Notes under the pieces: generated by a model
The model's input: the letters and a program-made list of their open reading frames with translations, nothing else
What the model was told of the DNA's origin: nothing
Databases searched by the model: none
Shown: positions 24,908 through 33,745 of the stretch, piece after piece
How the letters are laid out: each line of letters begins with the position of its first letter
Position numbering within the stretch: the first letter of the stretch is position 1
Translations under genes and position numbers: made by a program
Source: Adhaeribacter radiodurans
GTDB lineage: Bacteria > Bacteroidota > Bacteroidia > Cytophagales > Hymenobacteraceae
NCBI RefSeq assembly: GCF_014075995.1
Contig: NZ_CP055153.1
Span: 6,138,001-6,202,000 of the forward strand
Direction: 5' to 3'
DNA length: 64,000 bases

Positions 24908-25579
24908 ATGAACCGGATATATTTTAGTTTATTAACCTTTTTGGTACTGCTGCTACAAGCTTGTACCGAAGGCAAAACCAAACCAGTAACCGCGCCAGCG
25001 TTACCAGCTTTTTCTGCGGCAGAAGTAAAAGCAAAAGGATTGGAGATAGCTACCTTTGCTGGTGGTTGTTTTTGGTGTACCGAAGCGGTATTTGAGCGTT
25101 TGCGGGGAGTTGATCGGGTAATTTCGGGTTACACCGGCGGCCCTGAAAAGAATCCTACGTACGAGCAAGTTGGCTCGGGTGAGACTGGGCACGCTGAATC
25201 AGTACAAATTTACTTTGATCCAAAACAAGTTACTTACCCCGAATTACTGGAAGTATTTTTCGCTACCCATGACCCTACCACCTTAAACCGGCAAGGGCCA
25301 GATGTGGGCAAGCAATACCGGTCTGCCATATTTTACCACAACGAGGAGCAGAAACAGCAAGCCGCCGCTTACTTGAAAGAACTGGAAGCAAAAAAAGCAT
25401 TTCCTAACCGGATAGTTACCCAGTTACAACCCTATAAAATATTTTATCCTGCCGAAGATTACCACCAGGATTACTACGAACATAACCCTAACAACCCTTA
25501 CGTTCAATCGGTAACAGCGCCTAAAGTGCATAAATTTGAAAAACAGTTTAAGGCTAAATTAAAAACTACTACTAGTTAA
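24908..25579 (+). CDS. msrA: Peptide methionine sulfoxide reductase A, lipoprotein form
   Basis: A 223-residue enzyme that reduces methionine-S-sulfoxide in proteins. The catalytic motif GGCFWCTEAVFERL places the nucleophile at Cys54. Downstream, SGYTGGPEKNPTYEQVGSGETGHAE and EDYHQDYYEHNPNNPY are the substrate-binding stretches. An N-terminal lipobox (LLLQAC, Cys19) means this copy acts in the periplasm, protecting envelope proteins. A terminator follows. It stands alone and is not fused to MsrB. Confidence 0.94.
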   Translation: MNRIYFSLLTFLVLLLQACTEGKTKPVTAPALPAFSAAEVKAKGLEIATFAGGCFWCTEAVFERLRGVDRVISGYTGGPEKNPTYEQVGSGETGHAESVQIYFDPKQVTYPELLEVFFATHDPTTLNRQGPDVGKQYRSAIFYHNEEQKQQAAAYLKELEAKKAFPNRIVTQLQPYKIFYPAEDYHQDYYEHNPNNPYVQSVTAPKVHKFEKQFKAKLKTTTS

Positions 25580-25602
25580 TCTGGTTTATTAAATTCTTAC
25601 AG

Positions 25603-25632
25603 AAGGCTGCCCAAATAGGGCAGCCTTTTTTT
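25603..25632 (+). terminator. Terminator of msrA
   Basis: AAGGCTGCCC pairs perfectly with GGGCAGCCTT around AAATA, followed by a T-run. Confidence 0.93.
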
Positions 25633-25690
25633 ATTTAAATTGATTTCAAAAAAAATCACCAAGGTACCTTGCAATACATAATACTATGTT

Positions 25691-25698
25691 TATCTTTG
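25691..25698 (+). promoter_or_regulatory. -7 promoter element
   Basis: TATCTTTG matches TAnnTTTG exactly and lies 35 bases upstream of the ATG at 25733. Confidence 0.45.
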
Positions 25699-25732
25699 TA
25701 CCGTTAGATGTGCTATTTTAAGTCTTAATGTC

Positions 25733-26059
25733 ATGAAGCCAGCAAAATCACTCTTATTAGCTTTCCAGTGGAAGAAATGGAGTACAACCCTTATTATTGT
25801 TGTGGCTCTTCTTTTGCCGGTATTCTCCAGTTCAGGACAAACGAATGGTTACGAGAAAGGCCAGGTAAAAGAAAAATCTATAAAAGGTATGGTGCTGGTA
25901 GCAGATAATATGACTAACTGGTTAAGTAAAGCGAACAGAACTACTGGTATTTCTAAGAAAATAAATACTCAGACTTATAGTAAGCCCGTTTCGTATTCCT
26001 GCCTGATAGTATATAAAGTAAAAAATCAATCAGTAAGTAAAGCAATTAAACGCTCCTGA
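25733..26059 (+). CDS. Small exported protein, unknown function
   Basis: A 108-residue protein with a long N-terminal signal-like segment (TTLIIVVALLLPVFSSSGQ). The mature part is basic and Lys/Ser-rich, without a recognisable domain. The exact -7 promoter element upstream and the plausible signal peptide support it as a real gene. It is convergent with the following oxidoreductase gene. Confidence 0.5.
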   Translation: MKPAKSLLLAFQWKKWSTTLIIVVALLLPVFSSSGQTNGYEKGQVKEKSIKGMVLVADNMTNWLSKANRTTGISKKINTQTYSKPVSYSCLIVYKVKNQSVSKAIKRS

Positions 26060-26092
26060 TGGGAGCAGATGTCTTTTAAATAGCTTAAATAG

Positions 26093-27133
26093 CTAAATAC
26101 TTAGTACAACATCTCCCTTTATGGGATAACCTACACAGGTAAGCGTTAATCCATTTGCTAAATTTCGATCTGTTAATACTTCGTTGTACGACAACCATAC
26201 TTCCCCTTTAATACACTGGGCTACACAATTGCCGCACCTACCCGCCTCGCAACTATAAGGTAAAACAATACTTGCATCTTTAGCCGTTTGCAAAATGGTT
26301 TTCGGGTATTGTACTACCAACGAATAGGTTTGTTCTTGATAAGTAATATTTACTACGTGCGGTTCTGTGTCCGGCGGTTCGTTTCGGGTTATAGGTTTCT
26401 CAGTACTAAAATTTTCTTTGCGAATATTATCACCAGAGATACCCACCTCACGCAAGGCATAGGTACACATGCGCATGTAATTTAACGGCCCACATATATA
26501 GCTTAGCACCTGCTCCGGCGGAACGGCCACGTATTGTTGCCAGAAGGTATGCAGTAAAGATTTATGCAGCCTAGCCCGATTTAAATTACGATTATTACTA
26601 TATAAAAACTCAATTTGCAACTTATCCGGATAGCGCTGCGCTAATTCCTCAAGTTCTTCCCGGAAAATAGTATCTCCTAAGGAATGATTACTGTAGATTA
26701 AGGTTACTTTTAAAGTAGGCTGCGCGTGTAAAATTGTTTTCAGCAAAGAGTAAATGGGGGTAATGCCGCTTCCTGCAGCACAAAATAAAACATGCTGGTA
26801 CCCGTTGACATTTGGCGGTAAGGTAAAAAAACCAGCCGCGCCCGTGGTGCATACCTGATCGCCGGGTTGGGCATGATCTACTAAATACCGGGAAAAAAAA
26901 CCGTTTTCAATTCGTTTCACGCCAATAGCCAACGGCTCAAATAACACCGGCGACGAAGTGATAGAATAAGAACGCCGGATTTCGCCGGTAGAGGTTTGCC
27001 GCACCAGTGTTAAATATTGTCCTGCCTGATAATTTACTTTATTAGCAGAGTCTTCCTCAAAATAAAATATTTTTACCCCTCTTGCTTCTTCCCGAATCTC
27101 CCGGATAGTAAGTTTTTGATACAAAGAATCCAT
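26093..27133 (-). CDS. Ferredoxin-NAD(P)H reductase-like flavoprotein with C-terminal [2Fe-2S] domain
   Basis: A 346-residue cytosolic oxidoreductase. Residues about 1-105 form an FAD-binding barrel with RRSYSITSSP. Residues 110-240 are the NAD(P)-binding domain, with AAGSGITPIYSLLKT and YICGPLNYM. Residues about 260-346 are a plant-type [2Fe-2S] ferredoxin domain with ligands Cys295, Cys300, Cys303 and Cys333. This layout is shared with PaaE/Hmp-like reductases that feed electrons to oxygenases. No oxygenase gene is next to it, so its partner is unknown. It is a single-gene unit on the minus strand. Confidence 0.87.
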   Translation of the reverse strand: MDSLYQKLTIREIREEARGVKIFYFEEDSANKVNYQAGQYLTLVRQTSTGEIRRSYSITSSPVLFEPLAIGVKRIENGFFSRYLVDHAQPGDQVCTTGAAGFFTLPPNVNGYQHVLFCAAGSGITPIYSLLKTILHAQPTLKVTLIYSNHSLGDTIFREELEELAQRYPDKLQIEFLYSNNRNLNRARLHKSLLHTFWQQYVAVPPEQVLSYICGPLNYMRMCTYALREVGISGDNIRKENFSTEKPITRNEPPDTEPHVVNITYQEQTYSLVVQYPKTILQTAKDASIVLPYSCEAGRCGNCVAQCIKGEVWLSYNEVLTDRNLANGLTLTCVGYPIKGDVVLSI

Positions 27134-27446
27134 AAGGTAATGGTGCGTAATTAACCGTCAAAATTCTGCTTACGCAATTATTTGTAATATAGCTTAAGCT
27201 GGTTTTGCCGGTCTATAGTCCTGCTAAAAAATTTATGAATTAATAAGCTTAGTATTAATTAGATGCATGAAACTTTTAGAGGTAAATATGTTATCTAACA
27301 AGGCAAAACATTAAAGCGACAGAAAGTTCTAATTAAAATGCATAAATTATTAATATGTAAAAATAGTACGTAAAGCTAATTGCTTTCTATTTTCGTATGT
27401 TCTTTTACTAATTTCCTGTTCTCTTAACTTATTTGGTTGTTATATC
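27134..27446. other. Divergent intergenic region, no gene seen
   Basis: This AT-rich spacer separates the minus-strand oxidoreductase from the plus-strand small gene at 27447. I see no terminator, riboswitch or convincing promoter pair in it. Confidence 0.45.
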
Positions 27447-27725
27447 ATGACACTTTCTAATTTTATTACTACTGTTTGCGGCCAAACTTTTAAGATTGAT
27501 CGATTTGAGCAAGTAGCTGTAGGAGTTATTGAGTCCGAAAAATTTATAAAGGATCAAACCTATATACCCGATACTTTCGCTGTTTACCGCACCGGTTCCG
27601 GGATGTATCTGTTAGAAACAACAACTTTTAGGTTAGTTGATATGTCGCTGCAAACCACCTACGAAATATTAACGGAAAAAGAAGCAATGAAATACCTCAA
27701 TAATTGCATGCTCGATATAAGTTAA
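27447..27725 (+). CDS. Small protein of unknown function
   Basis: A 92-residue soluble protein, with no signal peptide and no membrane segment. The sequence is of ordinary composition (FKIDRFEQVAVGVIESEKFI, TYIPDTFAVYRTGSGMYL) and looks like a compact alpha/beta domain, but I recognise no family. It starts with a clear ATG after AT-rich sequence and lies 97 bases before the alginate-lyase-family gene. Confidence 0.55.
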   Translation: MTLSNFITTVCGQTFKIDRFEQVAVGVIESEKFIKDQTYIPDTFAVYRTGSGMYLLETTTFRLVDMSLQTTYEILTEKEAMKYLNNCMLDIS

Positions 27726-27822
27726 ACTACCCTCAGGCACCCTATTACCATACTCCTTTAAAGGAACCGACTATTTATTTTAGGTTGGGCTGTCATTTAT
27801 TGTCTTTATTTTCGTTTAAAGA

Positions 27823-29085
27823 ATGTTTATAGTAAAAGAGCTCATGAGATTTATTTATAAAGTTTGCTTATTTGGTTTAATTGCAACAACTATTCCCTTG
27901 TTATTCACCCAAGCTAAAACCAAGAAAAATCCATTAGAATCATCCCTGCGCGTATTTATTTTAAAGCCTGAGTTGCTGGCTAAAACCAGGCAAGAAATTT
28001 CAGTAAATAATCCGGCGATTATGCCAGCGGCCAAAAGCTTACGCGGAGCAGCCGATAAAGTAGTAGCCGGACCGCTTTACTCGGTAGTAAATAAACAATT
28101 TTTACCTCCCAGCGGCGATAAGCATGATTATATGAGCATGGGCACGTACTGGTGGCCGAATCCGCTTACCCCAAATGGCTTACCGTATGTTCGTCGCGAT
28201 GGACAAGCAAACCCAGAAATAAAACTCCTGAAGAATGATAAGGATTTAGATAATATGATAAAAGGGGTAGAAAATACTGCCTTGGCTTATTATTTCTTCG
28301 GCGACGAGAAATACGCCGAAAAAGCCGCTCAATTATTGCGTACCTGGTTTCTAGAGGAAGATACCCGGATGAATCCTAACTTAAACTTTGGGCAAGCAAT
28401 TCCGGGCGTAAGCCACGGACGCGGAATTGGAATTATTGATACGCACAAGTTTCCTTCTTTAATAGATGACATCGGCCTGTTAGAAGAATCGCCCAATTGG
28501 TCTAAAGCTGATCAGCAAGGCCTGCAGGATTGGTTTAGCGAGTACTTAGCATGGTTGCAGGATAACCAGAATGGCCGCGAAGCGGCGAAAGAAAAAAATA
28601 ATCATGGCACCTGGTACGATGTGCAGGCTGCCTCCATTGCCTTGTTCGTAAATAAAAATGGGGTAGCTAAAAATATTCTGCAAGCGGCTTTAAAAAAACG
28701 TTTGGCAACGCAAATTAATCCGGATGGCCGCCAGCCCTTTGAGCTTTCCCGTACTCTTTCCTATACGTATAGTGTCATGAACCTGAATGCCTTTTTTGCC
28801 TTAGCCTCTTTAGCCGATAATGTAGGCCTTGACTATTGGCATTATACAACTTCTGATGGGCGTAGTATTCAACAAGCTTTAGATTATTTGCTTCCATTTG
28901 CCCGGGGCGAGAAAGTGTGGGAAAAAGAACAAATAAAAAGCATGGAGTCTGCATCGGTATATCCGCTTTTACGGCAGGCCGCTTACGAATATCCGGAAGC
29001 TAATTACGGGCAACTAGCCGAGCAGTTAGTAGATAAAAAAAAGATGACGAGTAAAAGTAATTTGTACTGGCCACCTGTACAATAA
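27823..29085 (+). CDS. Alginate lyase family (PL5-like) secreted protein
   Basis: A 420-residue exported protein with a signal peptide (FGLIATTIPLLFTQAKT); translation may begin at ATG 27844, which gives a cleaner signal. The mature part shows the alpha/alpha-barrel polysaccharide-lyase fold of the alginate lyase domain: DYMSMGTYWWPNP, VRRDGQANPE, the KNNHGTWYDVQ stretch bearing candidate catalytic Asn/His, and QPFELSRTLSYTYS. Family members cleave mannuronate/guluronate polymers by beta-elimination in the periplasm. No other polysaccharide-utilisation genes (SusC/SusD) are adjacent, so the substrate is uncertain and it may act on self-made exopolysaccharide. Confidence 0.85.
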   Translation: MFIVKELMRFIYKVCLFGLIATTIPLLFTQAKTKKNPLESSLRVFILKPELLAKTRQEISVNNPAIMPAAKSLRGAADKVVAGPLYSVVNKQFLPPSGDKHDYMSMGTYWWPNPLTPNGLPYVRRDGQANPEIKLLKNDKDLDNMIKGVENTALAYYFFGDEKYAEKAAQLLRTWFLEEDTRMNPNLNFGQAIPGVSHGRGIGIIDTHKFPSLIDDIGLLEESPNWSKADQQGLQDWFSEYLAWLQDNQNGREAAKEKNNHGTWYDVQAASIALFVNKNGVAKNILQAALKKRLATQINPDGRQPFELSRTLSYTYSVMNLNAFFALASLADNVGLDYWHYTTSDGRSIQQALDYLLPFARGEKVWEKEQIKSMESASVYPLLRQAAYEYPEANYGQLAEQLVDKKKMTSKSNLYWPPVQ

Positions 29086-29205
29086 TGCGTTTATCCGTAA
29101 TACTTTTTTAGTAAATAAAAGCTGTTTAATAGATTTAAATTTTAATTAAAAGTAAATTTTAAAAGCAAAGCCCGGCATTATTATTAGACTTCTGCTTTAA
29201 TTATA

Positions 29206-29213
29206 TAATTTTG
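29206..29213 (+). promoter_or_regulatory. -7 promoter element for lptB
   Basis: TAATTTTG matches TAnnTTTG and ends 5 bases before the lptB ATG at 29219, suggesting a leaderless or nearly leaderless transcript. Confidence 0.42.
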
Positions 29214-29218
29214 AATGA

Positions 29219-29950
29219 ATGATACTAAGAGCGGAGCACCTTATTAAAAAATATAAATCCCGAACAGTTGTAAACGACGTATCGGTGGAGGTAAAACAAG
29301 GCGAAATTGTAGGATTACTTGGCCCAAATGGAGCCGGCAAAACCACTTCATTTTATATGATTGTGGGTCTGGTAAAACCTAATTCCGGTAAAATTTATTT
29401 AGAGAACGAAGAAATTACTTTATTGCCCATGTACCGGCGGGCCAAAAAGGGAGTAGGTTATCTGGCGCAGGAAGCTTCGGTGTTTCGGGACCTTACCGTA
29501 GAAGAAAATATCCTGGCGGTGCTCGAAATGACCAATAAGCCCAAGCAAGAGCAGCGAGATAAAGTAGAAGCCTTACTCGAAGAATTCTCCCTAACGCATG
29601 TGCGCCATAATAAAGGTATTGTATTATCCGGGGGCGAACGCCGCCGCACCGAAATTGCCCGTGCCTTGGCCGTAGATCCTAAATTTGTTTTACTGGATGA
29701 GCCTTTTGCCGGCGTAGACCCAATAGCTGTTGAAGAAATCCAATCTATTGTAGCTAAATTAAAAACCAAAAATATTGGTATCCTCATTACCGACCACAAC
29801 GTAAACGAAACACTTTCTATCGTGGACCGGGCTTACTTACTTTTTGAAGGTAAAATTCTAAAATCGGGCACTGCCGAAGAGTTAGCTGCCGATGAACAAG
29901 TGCGCCGGGTTTACCTGGGCAAGCATTTCGAATTAAAAAGAAAGGTTTAG
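29219..29950 (+). CDS. lptB: LPS export ABC transporter ATP-binding protein
   Basis: A 243-residue ATPase that drives extraction of lipopolysaccharide from the inner membrane in the LptB2FG complex. Walker A is GPNGAGKTT, the Q-loop is in [12 protein letters not shown], the ABC signature is [16 protein letters not shown], and Walker B is [13 protein letters not shown], followed by [12 protein letters not shown] with the switch His. The [16 protein letters not shown] region is diagnostic for LptB over other small ABC ATPases. lptF/G are not in the window. A short hairpin (TCTGAAAG/CTTTCAGA, 29966-29986) after the gene lacks a T-run. Confidence 0.94.
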   Translation: MILRAEHLIKKYKSRTVVNDVSVEVKQGEIVGLLGPNGAGKTTSFYMIVGLVKPNSGKIYLENEEITLLPMYRRAKKGVGYLAQEASVFRDLTVEENILAVLEMTNKPKQEQRDKVEALLEEFSLTHVRHNKGIVLSGGERRRTEIARALAVDPKFVLLDEPFAGVDPIAVEEIQSIVAKLKTKNIGILITDHNVNETLSIVDRAYLLFEGKILKSGTAEELAADEQVRRVYLGKHFELKRKV

Positions 29951-30033
29951 CGGATTGTATCCAAGTCTGAAAGTAAATCTTTCAGATTATATTAAGTGCT
30001 CTTGAATATCAACTAACTACAAATAAAACTTGA

Positions 30034-31551
30034 ATGGAAATAATAAATTCGATCATGACTTGGGTCATGAAAAAGCGTATACACCAAATTGACCTTTTTC
30101 GTAAATACCCACACGATGTTCAGAATGAATTATTTTCAAACTTACTGGATACCGCCAAGAATACCGAATGGGGAAAAAAATATGGATACGCTGAAATTAC
30201 TTCCGTAGAAGAATTTAAACGGCGCGTACCCATATCTACTTACGAAGATTTGTTCCCTTGTATCGAACGGGTAATGAAAGGCGAACAAAATGTGCTGTGG
30301 CCTTCTACTATTTCCTGGTTTGCTAAATCGTCAGGCACAACTAATGCCCGTAGTAAGTACATCCCGGTATCGCCGGAGTCGTTGGAAGATTGTCATTATA
30401 AAGGTGGGAAAGACATGCTTTCCATCTATACCAATCTGTACCCGGATACCCGTGTATTTAACGGTAAAAGTTTATCAATTGGAGGCAGTTTACGCGAAAA
30501 CGAGTACAATCCAAACACCTATTGCGGCGATGTCTCGGCGGTTATCATGCAAAACTTACCTATTTGGGCCGAAGCTATTCGTACTCCGCCCCTTAAAGTT
30601 GCCTTAATGGACAAATGGGAAGAAAAAATTGAAGCCATGTCCGATATTACCATTAAGGAAAATGTAACCAGTATAACGGGCGTACCCACCTGGACCTATG
30701 TGCTACTAAACCGCATTCTGGAACTTACCGGCAAAAGTAATATTCTGGAAGTTTGGCCTAATTTAGAATTATTTGCGCACGGAGCGGTTGCTTTTGGGCC
30801 TTATCGCGAGTTATTCAAGCAACTTATTCCGTCGGACCAAATGCATTACCTCGAAATTTACAATGCTTCCGAAGGCTTTTTTGGTATTCAGGACCAGGCC
30901 GGTACTCACGACGAAATGCTGCTTATGTTGGATTATGGCGTGTATTACGAGTTTATTCCAATGGAAGAAATTGATTCGGATAACCCCAAAGTTCTTACTT
31001 TAGACCAGGTAGAATTAAATAAAAATTACGCCTTAGTTATTTCTACTAATGCCGGTTTATGGCGCTATAAAATTGGCGATACTATTAAATTTACGAACCT
31101 GGAGCCTTTCCGCATTAAAATTTCAGGTCGTACAAAGCACTTTATTAATGCATTCGGAGAAGAGTTAATTATAGAGAACGCCGAATCCGCTATTATTAAA
31201 GCCTGCCAGAAAACTAATGCTATTATTTCTAATTTTACGGCGGCACCCGTGTACTTCGAAGGCAAAAACCGGGGCGGGCACGAGTGGGTAATTGAATTTT
31301 CGCAACAGCCTGATAACTTGGAAACTTTCCGCGAAGTATTAGACCAAACGCTACGCACCGTAAACTCCGATTATGATGCCAAACGCCAGAATGATTTAGC
31401 TTTACAACCTCCTATTGTTCAGCTTGCCCCAGCGGGCACTTTTCACCAATGGCTCCAGCAAAAAGGTAAATTAGGCGGGCAGAATAAAGTACCTCGTTTA
31501 AGTAATTCCCGCGAGTACATAGAAGAAATTTTAGCATTGCTTGCCCAATAG
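30034..31551 (+). CDS. GH3 auxin-responsive promoter family (acyl-adenylating enzyme-like) protein
   Basis: A 505-residue protein of the bacterial GH3-like family, in the ANL adenylating superfamily. Recognisable pieces are the phosphate-binding SWFAKSSGTTNARSKYIPVS, EIYNASEGFFGIQ, GLWRYKIGDTIKFTNLEPFRIKISGRTKHFINAFGEEL and a C-terminal KLGGQNKVPRLSNSREY. Plant GH3 enzymes link amino acids to hormone carboxylates; the bacterial substrate is unknown. The protein is cytosolic, with no signal peptide. It lies 83 bases after lptB on the same strand, which may be fortuitous. Confidence 0.88.
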   Translation: MEIINSIMTWVMKKRIHQIDLFRKYPHDVQNELFSNLLDTAKNTEWGKKYGYAEITSVEEFKRRVPISTYEDLFPCIERVMKGEQNVLWPSTISWFAKSSGTTNARSKYIPVSPESLEDCHYKGGKDMLSIYTNLYPDTRVFNGKSLSIGGSLRENEYNPNTYCGDVSAVIMQNLPIWAEAIRTPPLKVALMDKWEEKIEAMSDITIKENVTSITGVPTWTYVLLNRILELTGKSNILEVWPNLELFAHGAVAFGPYRELFKQLIPSDQMHYLEIYNASEGFFGIQDQAGTHDEMLLMLDYGVYYEFIPMEEIDSDNPKVLTLDQVELNKNYALVISTNAGLWRYKIGDTIKFTNLEPFRIKISGRTKHFINAFGEELIIENAESAIIKACQKTNAIISNFTAAPVYFEGKNRGGHEWVIEFSQQPDNLETFREVLDQTLRTVNSDYDAKRQNDLALQPPIVQLAPAGTFHQWLQQKGKLGGQNKVPRLSNSREYIEEILALLAQ

Positions 31552-31759
31552 TTGTTCCCTAGTACTATAATTTATTTTTTGCTTACAGGTTAGGTAATAA
31601 TTTGGTGTTCGTTTCAAAGTTCAACAGCCTAATGGTGTTGGGCGTTTATGGAGGAAGCCTGAATTTACTAAAAGATGGCTATTTGCAAATTTAGTTTTAG
31701 GCTTTGCAACTCTATTAACAAGTTAAGGGTCATGAATAAAACTAACTTAAGTAAAGCCT

Positions 31760-32140
31760 ATGAAAAAATTACTTCTACTAGCCGGAGTGATAAGTTTAAT
31801 GGCTTTTTCCTGTGAGAAGGAAGAACCGGAATGTGGTACCAGTGCTTGCGGGGTAACCGAGCCCCTACAAAATTTACCGTGGCTGAAAGCAGAGGTAGAG
31901 AGTCTAGAGAAGAATTCGTCCGATATTTCTGAATACTTATATATTGTTCAGGCAAATTATAAAGGTGAAACTGTATTTTTTACCGGAACCTGCTGCCCTT
32001 ATTGTAATACGGCACCACCAACTGTCTTTAATTGTAAAGGCCAAGAACTGTTTACCTTAGGCCAAAACGCGAAGCAAGATAATAGCATTAAGAATAAAAA
32101 GGTTATCTGGAAAGGCCCCAATTATGCCTGCACTTTATAA
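31760..32140 (+). CDS. Cysteine-rich small lipoprotein, unknown function
   Basis: A 126-residue lipoprotein (SLMAFSC, Cys18). The mature domain is rich in Cys: CGTSACG near the N-terminus, GTCCPYCNTAPPTVFNC in the middle and a terminal YACTL, which could form disulfides or bind metal. I recognise no family with certainty. It probably lies in the periplasm, facing the outer membrane. A shared terminator separates it from the convergent AIM24-like gene. Confidence 0.65.
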   Translation: MKKLLLLAGVISLMAFSCEKEEPECGTSACGVTEPLQNLPWLKAEVESLEKNSSDISEYLYIVQANYKGETVFFTGTCCPYCNTAPPTVFNCKGQELFTLGQNAKQDNSIKNKKVIWKGPNYACTL

Positions 32141-32168
32141 TTGATAAAGCTTTAATTTAATAATTAAC

Positions 32169-32206
32169 AAAGCCGTCAAGCGTATAAACTTGGCGGCTTT
32201 GTTTTA
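32169..32206. terminator. Terminator between convergent genes
   Basis: AAAGCCGTCAAG pairs with CTTGGCGGCTTT (one G-U) around CGTATAAA. The plus strand continues into GTTTTAAC, making it the better-supported direction; the minus strand ends TTTGTTAATT. Confidence 0.75.
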
Positions 32207-32223
32207 ACAAAAATAGTAAATTC

Positions 32224-32988
32224 TTACTCCAAGAAAGAACTTAAAATGCTGCCTTCTTTATTCGTGTTCTGCCCTCGGGGCATTAAGGCTTCGATGAGCT
32301 TTTTAATTGGCATAGATTGTAGCCACACCCGCCCCGTACCGCGTAGGGTAGCCAGAAAAATACCTTCGCCCCCAAATATCATTGATTTTAAGCCGCCCGA
32401 ACGTTCAATACTAAAATCAATACCGTTTTCAAAAGCTACTACGCAGCCAGTATCTACCCGTAAAGTTTCGTTGTTCAGTTGTCTTTCTATAACAGTACCG
32501 CCCGCGTGAATAAAAGCTAACCCATCGCCAGTTAATCGCTGCAGAATAAAACCTTCGCCACCAAAAAAGCCGGACCCTAATTTTTGATTAAAGTGAACCT
32601 GAATTTTTGTTCCCAAAGCGGCGGCCAAAAAACCATCTTTCTGCACAATAATACCGTTATACGAACGGCTTAAATCAATAGGAATAATAGTACCCGGATA
32701 AGGCGCCGAGAATCCTACCCGGGTTTTTGGATTACGCCCCCGGTGCGTAAAATGAGTCATAAACAGCGATTCGCCGGTAATTAAACGCGAACCAGCCGAT
32801 AGGAGTTTGCCAAAAAAGCCTTGGTCTGGCTCCGATCCGTCGCCCATTTTCGTTTCGAAGGTAATGCCCTCTTCCATAAATACCATGGCGCCCGCTTCGG
32901 CAATAACTGTTTCATTCTGGTCAAGTTCTACTTCCAGAACCTGAATATCCGTACCAAAAATGCGATAATCTATTTCGTGCGATCTCAT
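32224..32988 (-). CDS. TIGR00266/AIM24 family protein
   Basis: A 254-residue protein of the AIM24-like family, a trimeric beta-prism-type fold. Diagnostic stretches are [40 protein letters not shown], the [19 protein letters not shown] segment and the final [21 protein letters not shown]. There is no signal peptide. The molecular role in bacteria is unknown; the yeast relative helps mitochondrial membrane organisation. It has its own -7 promoter element (33046-33053), so it is probably independent of the small upstream gene. Confidence 0.88.
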   Translation of the reverse strand: MRSHEIDYRIFGTDIQVLEVELDQNETVIAEAGAMVFMEEGITFETKMGDGSEPDQGFFGKLLSAGSRLITGESLFMTHFTHRGRNPKTRVGFSAPYPGTIIPIDLSRSYNGIIVQKDGFLAAALGTKIQVHFNQKLGSGFFGGEGFILQRLTGDGLAFIHAGGTVIERQLNNETLRVDTGCVVAFENGIDFSIERSGGLKSMIFGGEGIFLATLRGTGRVWLQSMPIKKLIEALMPRGQNTNKEGSILSSFLE

Positions 32989-33045
32989 AATTACTTTGTT
33001 TAAAGTAGTTTGAGTCGTTAAATAACTATTTTAATTTTGATTTCG

Positions 33046-33053
33046 CAAAAGTA
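33046..33053 (-). promoter_or_regulatory. -7 promoter element for the AIM24-like gene
   Basis: Minus-strand TACTTTTG is an exact TAnnTTTG match 58 bases before the ATG at 32988, and lies in the short gap after the preceding gene. Confidence 0.5.
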
Positions 33054-33068
33054 CTGCTATCCTATATT

Positions 33069-33386
33069 TTATCTTTTACGTTTTGGCTTTATCGGCTTCT
33101 CTCCTTCGTCTATATCCTCCTCATCTGACGAAGCACTTGGTAAAAAGTCCTCTTCATTTTCTTCGTTTTCATCCTCCGATTGCTCAATAGGATATAAATC
33201 ATCTTCTTCTTTTCCTTGGGTATGAACCAGTTTTTTATCCCGCACATTTTTGTCCAGAAAATCATTAATCCGGTCGATATCGTAGTTAGAGCTAATTTCG
33301 CCGAGCGGATTTATTTTTATTTCGAAGCCTTCGAGATCTTTGTGTACGCGGGCTTTTTTTTCCGTTGATTTTTTCTTTTTTCCCAT
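33069..33386 (-). CDS. Small highly charged protein, unknown function
   Basis: A 105-residue cytosolic protein with a basic N-terminus (GKKKKSTEKKARVHKDLEG), a middle part with DRINDFLDKNVRDKKL, and a strongly acidic tail (SEDENEENEEDFLPSASSDEEDIDEG) ending in PKRKR. The layout suggests an intrinsically disordered protein. I recognise no family. It may be involved in nucleic-acid or ribosome binding because of the basic ends, but that is only a suggestion. Confidence 0.6.
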   Translation of the reverse strand: MGKKKKSTEKKARVHKDLEGFEIKINPLGEISSNYDIDRINDFLDKNVRDKKLVHTQGKEEDDLYPIEQSEDENEENEEDFLPSASSDEEDIDEGEKPIKPKRKR

Positions 33387-33745
33387 GACTGTAAGTAAGT
33401 TATTGTGGCTGATGAAATCAGTTATCTCCTAAAACGGAAAAACCGAAAGAAGGGATATTTTTTAACAATTCGTTTTCGGGTTTAAAGGCAAGATTACGCG
33501 AATTTTCAGGTGCGATTAAGGAGCAAAAAAGCTATTAAGCAGGTTTAACGGTAATAATTTAGAAAGATGAATAGAATAGTAGTACTTACCAATAAGGTAA
33601 ACGGGTGAGAATAGCGAACGTTAAAATTAAATAAGAACAGCAAGAAATTACCATAATAAAAACGCCCGATAAGTTAAGACAACTTACCAGGCGTTAATAA
33701 TAATTATAATGAAAAATCTAAAAAATTATCTGATTAAATAAAAGC
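33387..33745. other. Intergenic region; only the gltX terminator recognised
   Basis: Besides the terminator at 33658-33695, this 359-base gap has no open frame or RNA gene that I can support. It must contain the promoter of the small charged-protein gene, but no clear TAnnTTTG is seen. Confidence 0.45.
33658..33695 (-). terminator. Terminator of gltX
   Basis: On the minus strand AACGCC-TGG-TAAGTT pairs with AACTTA-TCG-GGCGTT (small internal loop) and runs into TTTTT, about 50 bases past the gltX stop. Confidence 0.8.

Noticed and set aside
29966-29986. Hairpin after lptB as a terminator
   Set aside because: The 8-bp stem has no following T-run, and the GH3-like gene follows on the same strand.
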